Part shown: piece after piece, positions 1 to 9,082 of the stretch
How the letters are laid out: each line of letters opens with the position of its first letter
How positions within the stretch are numbered: position 1 is the stretch's first letter
Assembly (NCBI RefSeq): GCF_002831565.1
Contig: NZ_CP025096.1
Span: 8,614,468-8,678,467, forward strand
Direction of reading: 5' to 3'
DNA from: Spirosoma pollinicola
Lineage (GTDB): Bacteria; Bacteroidota; Bacteroidia; Cytophagales; Spirosomataceae
Length of the DNA: 64,000 nucleotides
Made by a program: the position numbers and the translations under genes
Notes under the pieces: generated by a model
Told to the model about the DNA's origin: nothing
Databases searched by the model: none
Seen by the model: the letters and a program-made list of their open reading frames with translations, nothing else

Positions 1-188
1 GCTCCGGGGGGCTTGCGCCACTGCAAGCCCAGGGCCCCTTGTTGACGATACTTCTTTAGCGTCTGACTAACCCAGCCTTGAGTCAAGCCAAGCGCTTGGG
101 CAATAGGACCTTGCTTCCAACCCGCCTGATCGAGATCGACACAGCGTCGTCGTAATACTTCGTAATCCGCTGGTTTGTATTTTGGCAT
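1..188 (-). CDS. IS630-type transposase N-terminus, runs off the window start
   Basis: The minus-strand frame starts at 188 with MPKYKPADYEVLRRR and continues into a helix-turn-helix (QALGLTQGWVSQTLKKY). The 3' part, with the DDE catalytic domain, lies before the window. A near-identical copy is at 57498-57803. The two copies share sequence to about 236 and 57851 respectively, which places the IS end there. This copy appears to be inserted into the IS982 fragment that follows. Family assignment rests on the HTH pattern, because the catalytic domain is not visible. Confidence 0.7.
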   Translation of the reverse strand, partial: MPKYKPADYEVLRRRCVDLDQAGWKQGPIAQALGLTQGWVSQTLKKYRQQGALGLQWRKPPG

Positions 189-236
189 ACTGACAATAAG
201 CCATCAATATTATAAACCTACTCACGGAGCTATAAG

Positions 237-822
237 CGCTTTATTTTACTATTTGGCAGACTTTTTTAAAGCACTTAATCTGAGAAGTGAGTATCTGATA
301 AATTCGTTTCCAGTGAACGTTTGTGACAACATCCGCATCAGCCGGTCGCGGCTGGTAAGAGGAGAAGACTACCGGGGAAAGATCGTGTCCAAAAGGCGCT
401 ACTTCTTTGGCTTTCGAGTTCAAATGGTGACTCCCCTCGAGAAGCAACCTGTGCAGTTTTTCATTCCGCCCGGCTCGTATGTTGATGTAAGTGCCCTTCA
501 GATGATGCATTTGACTTTACCCGCTGGTAGCGAAGTTTACGGAGATTCAGGCTATACGGACTACGAACAGGAAGAATTGTATGCGGATTGTGAGCAGATT
601 TACTTGACGATCCAACGCAAGGCGAATAGCCAGCGGCCTGATCAAGCCTGGGAAGGGGCTTACAAGAAAATGCTTCGTCAAGACATCGAGAAGGCTTTCA
701 GCCAGGTTACGTTGCGGTTTCCCAAGAAAATTCATGCGGTTACCGAAGTGGGTTTTCTGATCAAAATCGTTTTGTTTCTATTGGCTTATGCTCTCGAAAC
801 AAACTTGCAACATACAACTTAG
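237..822 (+). pseudogene. IS982-family transposase, 5'-truncated
   Basis: The open frame carries the IS982 C-terminal half: an INSFPVNVCDNIRISRSRL block containing a catalytic Asp, KRRYFFGFRV, then DVSALQMMHLTLPAGSEVYGD, and the closing IHAVTEVGFLIKIVLFLLAYALE region. The first third of the roughly 300-aa transposase is missing. The break coincides with the end of the IS630-like element at about 236, so I infer that IS630 landed in an older IS982 copy. It cannot make active transposase. Confidence 0.75.
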
Positions 823-951
823 AATAATTAGTAGCCTGGATGGGCTAACACGGTTTTGGGTATTGGTTAGAAAAGGATAGCACCAAGTGCTAATTATCAG
901 TAAAAATAGCTTCATTGGTGTTATATAAGTAAACGTTCTGGTAAATTAGCT

Positions 952-1500
952 ATGATTGATCCACTTACGATCCGTATTCGTCCTGAGCAAAGTGCCGACC
1001 AGCCAGCCACTGAAGCGCTGGCGCTGGCCGCTTTTGATCCTGATCCCAGAGTCGCCGAATTGGTTCGGCGCTTACGAGCCTCTGACTCCCTAATTCCCGA
1101 GTTAAACTTAGTCGCTCAGCTAGAGGATACCCTTGTCGGACACCTCATGTTCAGTCGAACCTCTATCACGTCGGGTCATCAAGTAGCTCCGCTCTCTCCC
1201 TTGGGGGTGTTGCCTACTTACCAACGGCAGCATATTGGTTCTGCCTTGATGAAGCATGCCTTAAACTGGTTAGCCGCTAGCCCCTATCCGGTCGTGGTCT
1301 TAGAAGGCGTTCCTTCCTATTACCCCCGGTTTGGTTTTGTACCAGCTCACGACTTAGGGATTGATCCTCCTTTTAATCTACCTCCAGCTGTCTGGCAGGC
1401 TTACTGCTTACCGGCTTATAGTAGTCAGGTAAAGGGAACGGTTCACTATCCAGAACCCTTCGATTTGAACTTGCTACATTTGACTGGAGACTTTTTTTAG
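952..1500 (+). CDS. GNAT family N-acetyltransferase (YhbS-like), C-terminus replaced by IS sequence
   Basis: The protein begins MIDPLTIRIRPEQSADQPA and is 182 aa. It shows the acetyl-CoA-binding GNAT pattern PLGVLPTYQRQHIGSALMKH at about residues 80-100, followed by VVLEGVPSYYPRFGF, typical of predicted YhbS-like acetyltransferases that move an acetyl group from acetyl-CoA to an unknown amine. The last residues (GDFF and stop) lie inside sequence starting at about 1485 that matches the end of an IS3-type element also seen at 22565. The original C-terminus is therefore probably altered by a few residues. Cytoplasmic; no operon partner. Confidence 0.8.
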   Translation: MIDPLTIRIRPEQSADQPATEALALAAFDPDPRVAELVRRLRASDSLIPELNLVAQLEDTLVGHLMFSRTSITSGHQVAPLSPLGVLPTYQRQHIGSALMKHALNWLAASPYPVVVLEGVPSYYPRFGFVPAHDLGIDPPFNLPPAVWQAYCLPAYSSQVKGTVHYPEPFDLNLLHLTGDFF

Positions 1501-1530
1501 GCAGATTTGAGGCCAAACTTCAATTTGACC

Positions 1531-1738
1531 ATGGTTAAACGACGTGTGTTTGACGAAGCATTCAAGGAAATGGCTGTCGAGCTGTCTTATGTAAAAGGAT
1601 CAATTCAAGAAGCCGCCCGCGAATTGGACATCGATCCAGGACGAATCAGCAAATGGAGACAACGCCACAAAAAAAACGATCAAACGTTGCCTGCCAATAC
1701 CACACTTACTGACGAACAGCAACAGATCAGAAGGTTGC
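1531..1738 (+). CDS. IS3-family transposase OrfA, cut by linker
   Basis: This is the small HTH protein of an IS3 element: MVKRRVFDEAFKEMAVEL, then GSIQEAARELDIDPGRISKW, the usual OrfA helix-turn-helix. I prefer the ATG at 1531 over an upstream in-frame ATG at 1507. The IS left end is about 1485 (TGGAGACTTTTTTTAGGC). The leucine zipper tail and OrfB are absent because the linker follows directly. Confidence 0.8.
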
Positions 1739-1750
1739 CTAGCTAGCTAG
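1739..1750. other. contig linker CTAGCTAGCTAG (A/B junction)
   Basis: The 12-mer is its own reverse complement and contains TAG at offsets 1, 5 and 9, so it stops translation in all six frames. To its left an IS3 OrfA is cut, and to its right the C-terminus of an unrelated IS630 transposase begins mid-domain. With thirteen further copies in the same situation, this is best read as a synthetic contig spacer and not as native DNA. Confidence 0.93.
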
Positions 1751-1751
1751 T

Positions 1752-2039
1752 GGCCCTATTCATCATGCAAAAGTGGTTAAAACCGAATTTGATACTTGGG
1801 AAAGCCAAGGTCTATCCATTTTTTATTTACCTACCTACAGTCCTCATCTGAATCCCATTGAAATTCTGTGGCGCTTCTGCAAATATAAGTGGCTTAACAA
1901 AACGCATTATAAAAGCTGGTCAACCTTAAAGAAAGCTATTCTTTATATTTTTAAGGAGTATGGGTCGATATATACCATCAGCTTTACAAACCTTATTGTA
2001 AAAAATACCCAAGTTAGTATCAAGCTTAATTCTGCCTAA
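1752..2039 (+). CDS. IS630-family transposase C-terminus, 5' cut by linker
   Basis: The frame is open from the linker (GPIHHAKVV) and carries the IS630 DDE signature YLPTYSPHLNPIEILWRFCKYKW with the final catalytic Glu. The inverted repeat (TAAGTAATTAGGCAGAAT read inwards) ends at about 2046. The same repeat, slightly diverged, ends the IS630 5' half at 13131-13472, so both halves belong to one IS type. The element abuts and truncates the gene on the opposite strand. Confidence 0.85.
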   Translation, partial: GPIHHAKVVKTEFDTWESQGLSIFYLPTYSPHLNPIEILWRFCKYKWLNKTHYKSWSTLKKAILYIFKEYGSIYTISFTNLIVKNTQVSIKLNSA

Positions 2040-3593
2040 TTACTTAATAAAACTGGTGTCAATAGAACAACCATTCTGGTCACGGACAACCACTTTGTAT
2101 GTTCCTGCTGCCAGTTTATCAATGTTTGCCAAGGAAGGAACAACAACCCCATTCAATTCATAAGTAAGATTTGGAATACCGGTAGTTTGCGCCGATAATT
2201 TGGCGTTCAGTTGATCACAGGTAGCTGGCTCAATCGTTACTTGAGTAATCTTAGGTCCTACACTGCCTGCTACCGTAACACTTTTTATATCGGTACAGCC
2301 AGCTTCATCTTCTACTGAAACGGTATATACGCCCGCTTTTAGATGATCGAAAATGCCACTTGCTTGATTGGTCGCACCATCCAGCGAAAACTGTATTCTT
2401 CCATTTCCCTCATTCGTACTTAATGAAATGAGTCCATTTGATTGGCCACACGTTGTAGAATTAACCGATACATCCTTTAGTTGAAGCTTACGCGTCTGTT
2501 TGAGACTAATGGACTGTGATGCTGAACATTGATTTTGATCTTTCACCGTGACGGTAAAGTTTCCTCCTGTCAACTTCTCGAACTGACTATCGGTTTTAAA
2601 GTCTTTTCCATTTAGCGAATAACTTAACAGACCTGTTCCGCCTGATGCTTCTATAGTTAGCGAACCTTTATCATCTCCACACTGTGGGTTTATAGCAAAC
2701 ACTGCGTTAATTTTAGGAACTTCCTGCCTGGCAATCGTTATCTCTTTAGTGGTCAAGCAACCGGCCGTATTTTTCGCTTGGAGTGTGTAGTTACTAGGCT
2801 TAAGGTTGTCGAACACGGAGGTGTTCTGAAAGGCCCCGTTATTAAGACTGTATTGGACCTGGTTGGTACTGGTTACCGTTATGGACCCATTTGCCTGTCC
2901 ACATGTTTCGGCAGTAAGGGTGGTGGTAATTAGAGGTGGATCAATAATTTCTATTTTAATTGGTACAACCAGGCTTTCCATATTGTATTGCGATTGGCTC
3001 ACATAGAAAGTAGTTGTCGACGTTATACCGGGCTTAAATGTATTGCCCTCATGAACCAGTTGTTTTTTATCGGCATCAGCGTACCATTTGACATTCTGCC
3101 CCGTAATACTTAATTCTACGGGCTGATCAACACAATACCGGCTTGGAGACTTTAATTTAAGTCGATATATAGTCGAGGTGCTCTGGGCGGGGCATCCGGG
3201 GTGGGTAGCACTGTTTTTCTTGGTTATGGATTCAATTTTTTCTTCATCCGGAAAGTACGTGAATGTTGACGTACCAAGGCACCAGTTGGATTTAGGCGGC
3301 AGTTTTTCCCGTATGACGGTTCCAGCTTCCATTGACCCATGATTATTCTCAAAAGTACCGTTGGTTATTTTAAAAAGACCAAAATATTGTTGATTCGTGG
3401 CCGCAACTTGCAAAACCTCTCCCCCGATGGCTGTTCCACTTTGAGTAATCGTAGTGGTAATGGCCCAGTATTGAGTAATGGATGATCCTGGCGTACTGAG
3501 AAACCCATGCCAGTACCCTGATATATCCTGAGCTGAGAGTAAGGTAATTGAGTATAAGTGTAGTAGACACAGTATGAAGAGTTTTCTTCTCAT
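2040..3593 (-). CDS. secreted SprB-repeat-like protein, 3' end truncated by IS630
   Basis: The 517-aa protein starts MRRKLFILCLLHLYSITLLSAQ, a signal peptide. The N-terminal ~180 residues are a lipocalin-like beta region (DISGYWHGFL at residue 23, CLGTSTFTYF near 105). From about residue 225 there are four or five repeats of roughly 75-80 aa of the type CGQANGSITV...YSLNNGAFQ...GCLTT, which resemble SprB-type repeats found in Bacteroidetes surface adhesins. Its stop codon (2040-2042) lies inside the inverted repeat of the adjoining IS630. I infer that the native C-terminus, perhaps with a type IX secretion sorting domain, has been lost. Confidence 0.75.
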   Translation of the reverse strand: MRRKLFILCLLHLYSITLLSAQDISGYWHGFLSTPGSSITQYWAITTTITQSGTAIGGEVLQVAATNQQYFGLFKITNGTFENNHGSMEAGTVIREKLPPKSNWCLGTSTFTYFPDEEKIESITKKNSATHPGCPAQSTSTIYRLKLKSPSRYCVDQPVELSITGQNVKWYADADKKQLVHEGNTFKPGITSTTTFYVSQSQYNMESLVVPIKIEIIDPPLITTTLTAETCGQANGSITVTSTNQVQYSLNNGAFQNTSVFDNLKPSNYTLQAKNTAGCLTTKEITIARQEVPKINAVFAINPQCGDDKGSLTIEASGGTGLLSYSLNGKDFKTDSQFEKLTGGNFTVTVKDQNQCSASQSISLKQTRKLQLKDVSVNSTTCGQSNGLISLSTNEGNGRIQFSLDGATNQASGIFDHLKAGVYTVSVEDEAGCTDIKSVTVAGSVGPKITQVTIEPATCDQLNAKLSAQTTGIPNLTYELNGVVVPSLANIDKLAAGTYKVVVRDQNGCSIDTSFIK

Positions 3594-4518
3594 AGTAAGA
3601 CAACAAGTAAAGGATAGCTGACACCGTTGAACCGGTTCGCCAGCTAGGTGTCTAAAACTGGATCAAAAAGCGCCTATCTATTCAGTTGAGAAAGGGTGAC
3701 TTTGCTATCGAAAAGGAAATCCTACTTAGTAATAGTTACTGATTATATAGTAACAAAGGCGTTATCAGCATCTGCAGGTTACCGTATAAAGCCGCCCTAT
3801 CGTGCAACAAGAACCTTTATACAGACCTTATCTCTTCGGGGTTATGCGACTTCTCTAAAATCATAGAAGTACAGTAGTCTATTTATTATATAAAAATACT
3901 TTAGTAAGGGGACGCTAACACTGGGAAAAATACCCTTTTAATTGATTACAACTTTCTAAGAGCACAGATATGAGGTAGTCCTCTCTGAACTAGGCAGTAC
4001 TGGAAAGTGTATAAAATGGCGGTCTCAAGAATTTAATGCAACTGACTTTCTGAGACAGTCATCAATTTTCACCCCAATTGTTTCAGAGATCTTCAATTTG
4101 TCTGCACGCTCCTAGAGCCGACTTTTTAGATATCTATCGAGCTGGATTTCGCAAAGCGAATTCGTAACGAATCGTGTACGATTCTGAAGATTTTCACCAA
4201 GCTTACGCGCAGCAGGCTGAACGTATTAAATCGAAAAAGGTCTGCACTAACTACGGTGTTGGTACTGGTATAATTCCAGCCTTATATATTTCACTTTCCG
4301 CAGGTATGTAAATCGACATAAACTGCGTATTAAAGTGTACGAAAAGGAGAATAAGCCCGGTCTCTCAACCTGGCTTACTCGTTAAAAAAGTACTACATAA
4401 TTAATTGTTAGGTCTATCTAACACTGACGAATTTATTTCAAATAAATGGTTTATAACGAGCTGTATGTTAGTATAATACAGATTATTATGATGTTAAATT
4501 TAACGCTAAATTTAACGT
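3594..4518. other. intergenic, no supported gene
   Basis: About 0.9 kb of AT-rich sequence with no frame that I recognise on either strand. At its right edge (from 4495) the TTAACGTC-type repeats of the partition locus begin. It could hold the promoter of the SprB-like gene near 3600. Confidence 0.5.
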
Positions 4519-4842
4519 CTATAACAACGTCAAACCATACTTTTTCTGGTCTCGCTCAATCTTCTCCAAAATCGCTTCAATTACCCAGTCATGCACTGAA
4601 ATTGGAATCTTCCGGCTCCGGCTGGGGCGCTTGTCCCGTAACACTTTAATGGCGCTCATTTCAGCGTCTTTTACGATAAGCTTGATACTCTTTGTTCCAC
4701 CTGTTTCAGCCGCTTCTTCTCCCCTACTCGTCGGTTTACCACCCCGGTTGATGAACTCCTGGATCTTCTTTTCCGGTATCTTCTTTTCGGCAACAACAGC
4801 TGCTGGCTTCGGTAAATCTATAGGTGCTTTATTAATAGCCAT
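4519..4842 (-). CDS. small ParA partner, putative centromere-binding protein
   Basis: A 107-aa basic protein downstream of parA on the same strand. It has a Pro/Lys-rich N-terminus (MAINKAPIDLPKPAAVV) and a C-terminal half (SIKLIVKDAEMSAIKVLRD, then ISVHDWVIEAILEKIERDQ) of the size and layout of small ribbon-helix-helix plasmid partition proteins. I do not recognise the family. The role is inferred from its position next to a ParA ATPase and from the flanking repeat array. The final codons overlap the repeats. Confidence 0.55.
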   Translation of the reverse strand: MAINKAPIDLPKPAAVVAEKKIPEKKIQEFINRGGKPTSRGEEAAETGGTKSIKLIVKDAEMSAIKVLRDKRPSRSRKIPISVHDWVIEAILEKIERDQKKYGLTLL

Positions 4843-4862
4843 ATAACGTCAAATTTGATGTC

Positions 4863-5567
4863 TTATTTAGTGTCTTTTTGAATGCTGGAAATAATGTTAA
4901 AATTAACGTCAAAATCAACGTCAATTTTCTGCATAATGCCATTAAATAACTGATTAATCTCGACTACTGCTTTTTCGTCGACCGGACTTCCCTCAATGAC
5001 GCCGAGACCAGCTGAAGCGGTATTGGCAAAACTCTTTCGGCTTACAATCGCGGGGCCAATGTGTTCGATAACGGTGCTCTCGCGGAGTAGCTCTGCCGAA
5101 TCTTTATTATCGGAACCTTTGGGGTCTGCCCGGTTGAGAATCGAGAATGCCTGGAGTTCGGTTGGTTTGACAGATCGGACTTCCTTAACCAGATTCTCTA
5201 CGTCGGCAATCGTCCATAGATCGAAACTGCGCGGGTTGAACGGAACCAAGTACACGTCGGAGACGAACAGTGCTGCCCGCTGACTGGTCGTATCGCGGCC
5301 TCCGGTGTCAATGACAATGTGATCGAACTTGGGCTTGAACTTCAATACCTGTTGCCGCACGGCATCACCCGTCAAAATAGTCGCTGTGTAGCCACTGTTG
5401 CCTTCGGTAATCCGCTCCCGCCACTTCGTAAACTTGGTAGCGGTTTCCTGCTCGTCGGCATCAATCAGTAATACATCGAAACCTTTTTTCGAGAGCCACA
5501 CGGTGAGGTTCGTCGCTATTGTACTCTTGCCACTACCGCCTTTAATACCACCTACGGTGAAAATCAT
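4863..5567 (-). CDS. parA: ParA-family partition ATPase
   Basis: From the ATG at 5567 the protein begins MIFTVGGIKGGSGKSTIATN, with the deviant Walker A motif KGGxGKST expected at the very N-terminus of short ParA proteins. An upstream in-frame ATG at 5630 would add 21 residues that only translate the repeat array, so I reject it. Further motifs are VLLIDADEQ (Walker A') and FDHIVIDTGG (Walker B). At about 234 aa it fits type Ib ParA, which segregates plasmids by ATP-dependent binding to the nucleoid. The small gene downstream is its likely partner. This marks the contig as plasmid-derived or as carrying an integrated plasmid. Confidence 0.85.
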   Translation of the reverse strand: MIFTVGGIKGGSGKSTIATNLTVWLSKKGFDVLLIDADEQETATKFTKWRERITEGNSGYTATILTGDAVRQQVLKFKPKFDHIVIDTGGRDTTSQRAALFVSDVYLVPFNPRSFDLWTIADVENLVKEVRSVKPTELQAFSILNRADPKGSDNKDSAELLRESTVIEHIGPAIVSRKSFANTASAGLGVIEGSPVDEKAVVEINQLFNGIMQKIDVDFDVNFNIISSIQKDTK

Positions 5568-5704
5568 AACTTCTCGCTGATTTATAAGGTTAATCTTAAC
5601 GTCAAATATAATGTTTAAAATGACATGCAAAAAGATGCTAGTTTTAAAGTTAAAAATGACGTTAAAACTAGTATCAAAAACGACATTAAAATTAACATTA
5701 AAAT

Positions 5705-6600
5705 CATAGCTTTTTTGCCTAATATGGCGTATTTACTCCCGAAAAACGTTGATAGAAGTTTTATAATCACTGATTTATTATACCTGTTTTAATATCGTCC
5801 TCTACTGTAAGAACCTATACATTATTAATCCAGCTTTACTCCACAAAATTCTCCATCCTACTACTTGACATAAATTCACTAGTCTAATCGAACAATCCAA
5901 AGAAAGAGGATCGGTTTGAGTAGGGAAGAGCACAGTCATTTAGTTAATAAACAGGCTAAACACTATCTCTCAATACCTTGTAAAGGTGATGTTTTTTAAA
6001 TTTTCTGAAGACATTCTTGCAGTTGTTCAACAATGAATGTGTCCGTTTTACTATCATAAACCAGTGAAAAGCGTATGTATACCTGCACTTGTAATTTTCC
6101 ATCAAATACAGGTGTTCCACGGGTGGTTTACGTACGTTAAAGAGTCGTTCCGTTTAACGTATGTAAAGTAGACCAAAACTCGTAAGTTTCGAGTATAAAC
6201 GTCCGCATCCGGCTCGAGTCGCTCGACACCTCGCCCGGCGCTGGACATAAGCCAATCTGTCGGCATCCGTTAAGAGGTACAGGGAACCCAGCAACTTAGG
6301 GGACTACCGACGCCTAATCAGGATCCGGCTGCTGACCACGCAAAGCACCCACCAAACCCAAACCATGCTCACGGTCGTGATTGATCAGACATTACACTAG
6401 GCAAGGTATCACCCTGGGTGGGAGAGGAAAAAAAATGAAAAGGCAGGCTGGCTGGCTGAAGCCGACGGATCGATTTCCTGCGTCTGGAGCTTCAACAGGC
6501 CGAGCCGATGGACGACCGCACACTCAATAGCGACAATGAACGCATGACCCGATTTCAAGCCAATGACTAACCAGTACCTCACCAGGTCGACCGGGAGCCA
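5705..6600. other. intergenic, transition from AT-rich to GC-rich plasmid-like DNA
   Basis: No intact gene. To about 6170 the sequence is AT-rich; after that it becomes GC-rich. A hairpin lies at 6127-6167. Some stretches (6470-6560) look like eroded coding sequence but I cannot name them. Confidence 0.4.
6127..6167. promoter_or_regulatory. inverted repeat TTTACGTACGTTAAA
   Basis: Arms 6127-6141 and 6153-6167 are 15 bp with one mismatch and an 11-bp spacer. There is no T-run, so an operator or replication-related site is more likely than a terminator. Confidence 0.45.
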
Positions 6601-6602
6601 AA

Positions 6603-7066
6603 ACCTGTATGTGGCTTAGTACCGGGTTGGGACTCGAGGCCCAGCGCGCATCGGTGGCCGCCTACGTGAAAGGAGTTATAGTTGCCGAGTTTACCGAAGT
6701 CGAATCTGGCCAGAAGAATCCGCGGATCCAACTGGCTTCCGCCATTGAGCGGGCCAAGAAGGAAGGAGCCGTGCAGGTCATCGCCAAGCCCGATTGGCTT
6801 AGTCGCAACGCCAGCTTCATCTTTACCCTACGCGATTCGGGCGTCAACTTCCAATGGTCAAAATCGCGCAAGGGGCCAGCCTGGGTAAACCCGAGAACCT
6901 AACGGCTGAATCCATGAAAAAGGGGGGCGACGAGTGGCGGAAAACGAGAACAACCGCCGAGCCGCCTCCATGATACGATGATGGGGCAGGTCGGCCGGGA
7001 TTATGTTCAGATGGCGGCCGACCTGAACCGGGTGGGTTTTCATACGGCCAGATTAGGCCGGTTTTA
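6603..7066 (+). pseudogene. serine recombinase (resolvase family), decayed
   Basis: One frame reads LSTGLGLEAQRASVAAYV, EFTEVESGQKN, AIERAKKEGAVQVIAK, LSRNASFIFTLRDSGV, the standard order of a resolvase/invertase catalytic domain. A second frame near the end reads YVQMAADLNRVGFHTAR, matching the C-terminal DNA-binding part. The start of the catalytic domain (Tyr-x-Arg-x-Ser) is damaged, several frameshifts separate the blocks, and a stop falls at 6900-6902. A second fragment of the same family is at 12384-12545. This is a dead recombinase in a decaying plasmid-like region. Confidence 0.8.
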
Positions 7067-7224
7067 GACTACCCAAATCCGGCGGTTAACCCGCAAGTTG
7101 GCAAACCGACCGGTAAACCATGTAACATGAATAATGTACGTAAATTAGATGAATCGAATAAAACATTTAACACATATTATTCATAGTTTTATCGGTCAGA
7201 ACGTTTAAAACCGTGTATTACAGT

Positions 7225-7659
7225 ATGCGTAAGATTATAACTACCCCCTGTCCCCACTGTCAACAACCCTTTCTGCCCCGGCGTAGGAACCAACGCTATT
7301 GTTCGGATGAATGCCGCGTCGAGGCCAATAACGCGGTGGCCAAGGAACGCTATGCCACGGCCAAACAAAGCACGCCTCAACTCGAGGCGCTCCGCCAACA
7401 AGTCCAGTACCTGAAACAACAGCTGGCCGCCCTGACCAATCCGGTTGTTGACCAGCCCGTGGTGATCAGGGTGGTCAAGGAAAGTAAAGACATCCTGTTG
7501 TATGAGGGGCGTCGGTATAAACGGGGGCCCTTTGTGGGCCGAATCGACCTGGGCGTTCGCCTGGATCCCGGCGTGGGCCTGTTGATGCCCGGCAACACGA
7601 TCCTGTATCCGGACGACTCCGCCCGGAATACGCATTTTAACTACCTACTCCAACCGTAG
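7225..7659 (+). CDS. small zinc-ribbon protein of unknown function
   Basis: The 144-aa protein from the ATG at 7225 begins MRKIITTPCPHCQQPFLPRR. It has a CPHC...YCSDEC four-cysteine zinc-binding pattern (residues 9-34), a basic/alanine-rich helix with coiled-coil character (LEALRQQVQYLKQQLAAL, about residues 55-75), and a compact C-terminal domain (LLYEGRRYKRGPFVGRIDLG). It is the only clearly intact gene in the decaying GC-rich region, which suggests selection or recent arrival. The zinc finger and coiled coil suggest DNA binding, such as plasmid copy control, but that is inference. A 17-bp-arm hairpin follows. Confidence 0.7.
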   Translation: MRKIITTPCPHCQQPFLPRRRNQRYCSDECRVEANNAVAKERYATAKQSTPQLEALRQQVQYLKQQLAALTNPVVDQPVVIRVVKESKDILLYEGRRYKRGPFVGRIDLGVRLDPGVGLLMPGNTILYPDDSARNTHFNYLLQP

Positions 7660-7696
7660 CGGACGGCAACGCCCGGGTTCATGTTTAGGAGGCGTA

Positions 7697-7754
7697 CCGC
7701 CTAAGCCGGGTCGCTGGCAAATAAGCCACCGGCCATTCGACCCGGCTTAGGCGG
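7697..7754. terminator. long hairpin after the zinc-ribbon gene
   Basis: Perfect 17-bp arms CCGCCTAAGCCGGGTCG (7697-7713) and its complement (7738-7754), 24-bp loop. It lies 38 bp after the stop codon at 7659. There is no T-run, so it may instead be a plasmid structural element. Confidence 0.5.
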
Positions 7755-8084
7755 AGGGGGGTAGGACGGACGGGCAGCCGGTCGCGTTTTGTCGGCTGGA
7801 AGGCCTACAGCCGGAGCCGCACCGGTCAGACCCGTCGGTTCGGGCGGACCAGTAGGCTCCCCGTGGGATCGATCCGGTTTCGTCTGGCTCAAGCCCACGC
7901 CATCGCCGACCCGAATGACCCGGGTGAACCGCCAAGACTGCTGGGCTTACTCAATAGAAACCCGGCCAACCGGCTAATTAGCCACAAAACGGCGGTGACC
8001 GACCGAGAACCGGGTTTTAACCGGGCGAAGCGTTCAGCCAACGCGTGACCCGCTGCCTTGTCGGCCACTCACCCCCTTCATGAG

Positions 8085-8140
8085 ACGTATCCCGTCCGGA
8101 CGTATCACAACCGACTGGGATACGTCCGGACGGGATACGT
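8085..8140. repeat. perfect inverted repeat with 22-bp arms (copy 1)
   Basis: Arms 8085-8106 and 8119-8140 are exact reverse complements (starting ACGTATCCCGTCCGGACG) around a 12-bp loop. The arms are built of about 15-bp GACGTATCCCGTCCG units. More units in both orientations follow at 8159-8168 and 8195-8208. Confidence 0.85.
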
Positions 8141-9030
8141 GCGTTACACGCGTTTTAAGACGGGATACAAGGACGTAGTACATCGGTGCTACCAAGACGT
8201 ATCCCGTCTGTGATACGGAGATATGTCTCAACTACCCCATTAGACCAGCTGTACTACGTCCTCGATGACGTATCTAATCAGCCCGGCGATCCGACTCACC
8301 CCCGGCCAACTAGTCTGGTCTGGTCTGCTCCTTGGGTTTCTCCTAAGCCCGGGAAGAGGTGGGGAGGAGGCCCATCCGCCGGGCCTGGGGTAACGTATCC
8401 AGGCCGTTCATGCCGCCCCGGATACTTCACGGCGTATACGCCGACCATGTCATACCCAATCAGCTCAATCGTAAAATACTTGGTAGGGGGCAAATCAACC
8501 GGTTGTGACGATTGTAGACCATACGAAGCGCCTAAAAGCCAGTGCTCAGGGAACGGAATTAGGTAGATGGGGATTAATCGGTCGGGTCGGGAATGGCCCC
8601 TCGAATGGGCCGATTGACCGATGGCTTTCAAAGTACACTAAGTGGATAACTCGACAGGGTCGGTTTTAGCCGATTAATGGCTGGCGGCATCCAGTCGGTA
8701 ATCGAATAAACCGACTAGACTCTGAGCCCGTTTTGTGGGCTGGAGAGCCTACAGCCGGAGTGGCACCGGTCAGATTCACCGTTTAGGACGAAAAATAGGC
8801 GCCCGGTCGGCTTGATCCGGTTGCGCCCGGTTCAAGCCCATGTCATCGCCTACCCAAATGGCCAGGCCCCAACCAGCCCGACTCGTGGGCTTACTCGGTA
8901 AAAAACCGGCCAACGGGCTGATTTTCCACAAAACGGTCGTGGCCGACGGTTAACCGGGTGTAGACCTGATCAAGGGTTCACCAAACGCGAGATGAGCGGC
9001 CATTTGATCCATTGACCCGCTGCTGGAAAC

Positions 9031-9082
9031 GTATTACATCCAGACGTATTACGTCCGGACGTAATACGTCTGGATGTAATAC
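9031..9082. repeat. 52-bp perfect palindrome, no spacer (copy 2)
   Basis: Positions 9031-9056 (starting GTATTACATCCAGACG) are exactly complementary to 9057-9082. It occupies the same place in copy 2 as the 8085-8140 inverted repeat in copy 1 but has a different sequence. It is composed of 15-bp units such as GACGTATTACGTCCG. A further palindromic GACGTAGTACGTC lies just downstream (from about 9120). Confidence 0.9.

Larger units (their letters stand above)
4495..5704. repeat. degenerate TTAACGTCAAA repeats around the parA locus
   Basis: Copies of TTAACGTC(AAA) and its complement TGACGTTAA recur at 4511-4518, 4525-4533, 4844-4853, 4903-4912, 4916-4924, 5596-5606 and 5657-5666, with weaker copies (ATGACATG, AACGACATTAAAATTAACATTAA) to 5704. 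They sit before, between and after the two partition genes, and they form the last codons of parA (residues KIDVDFDVNFNII). This suggests a parS/operator array bound by the small partner protein. Confidence 0.6.
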
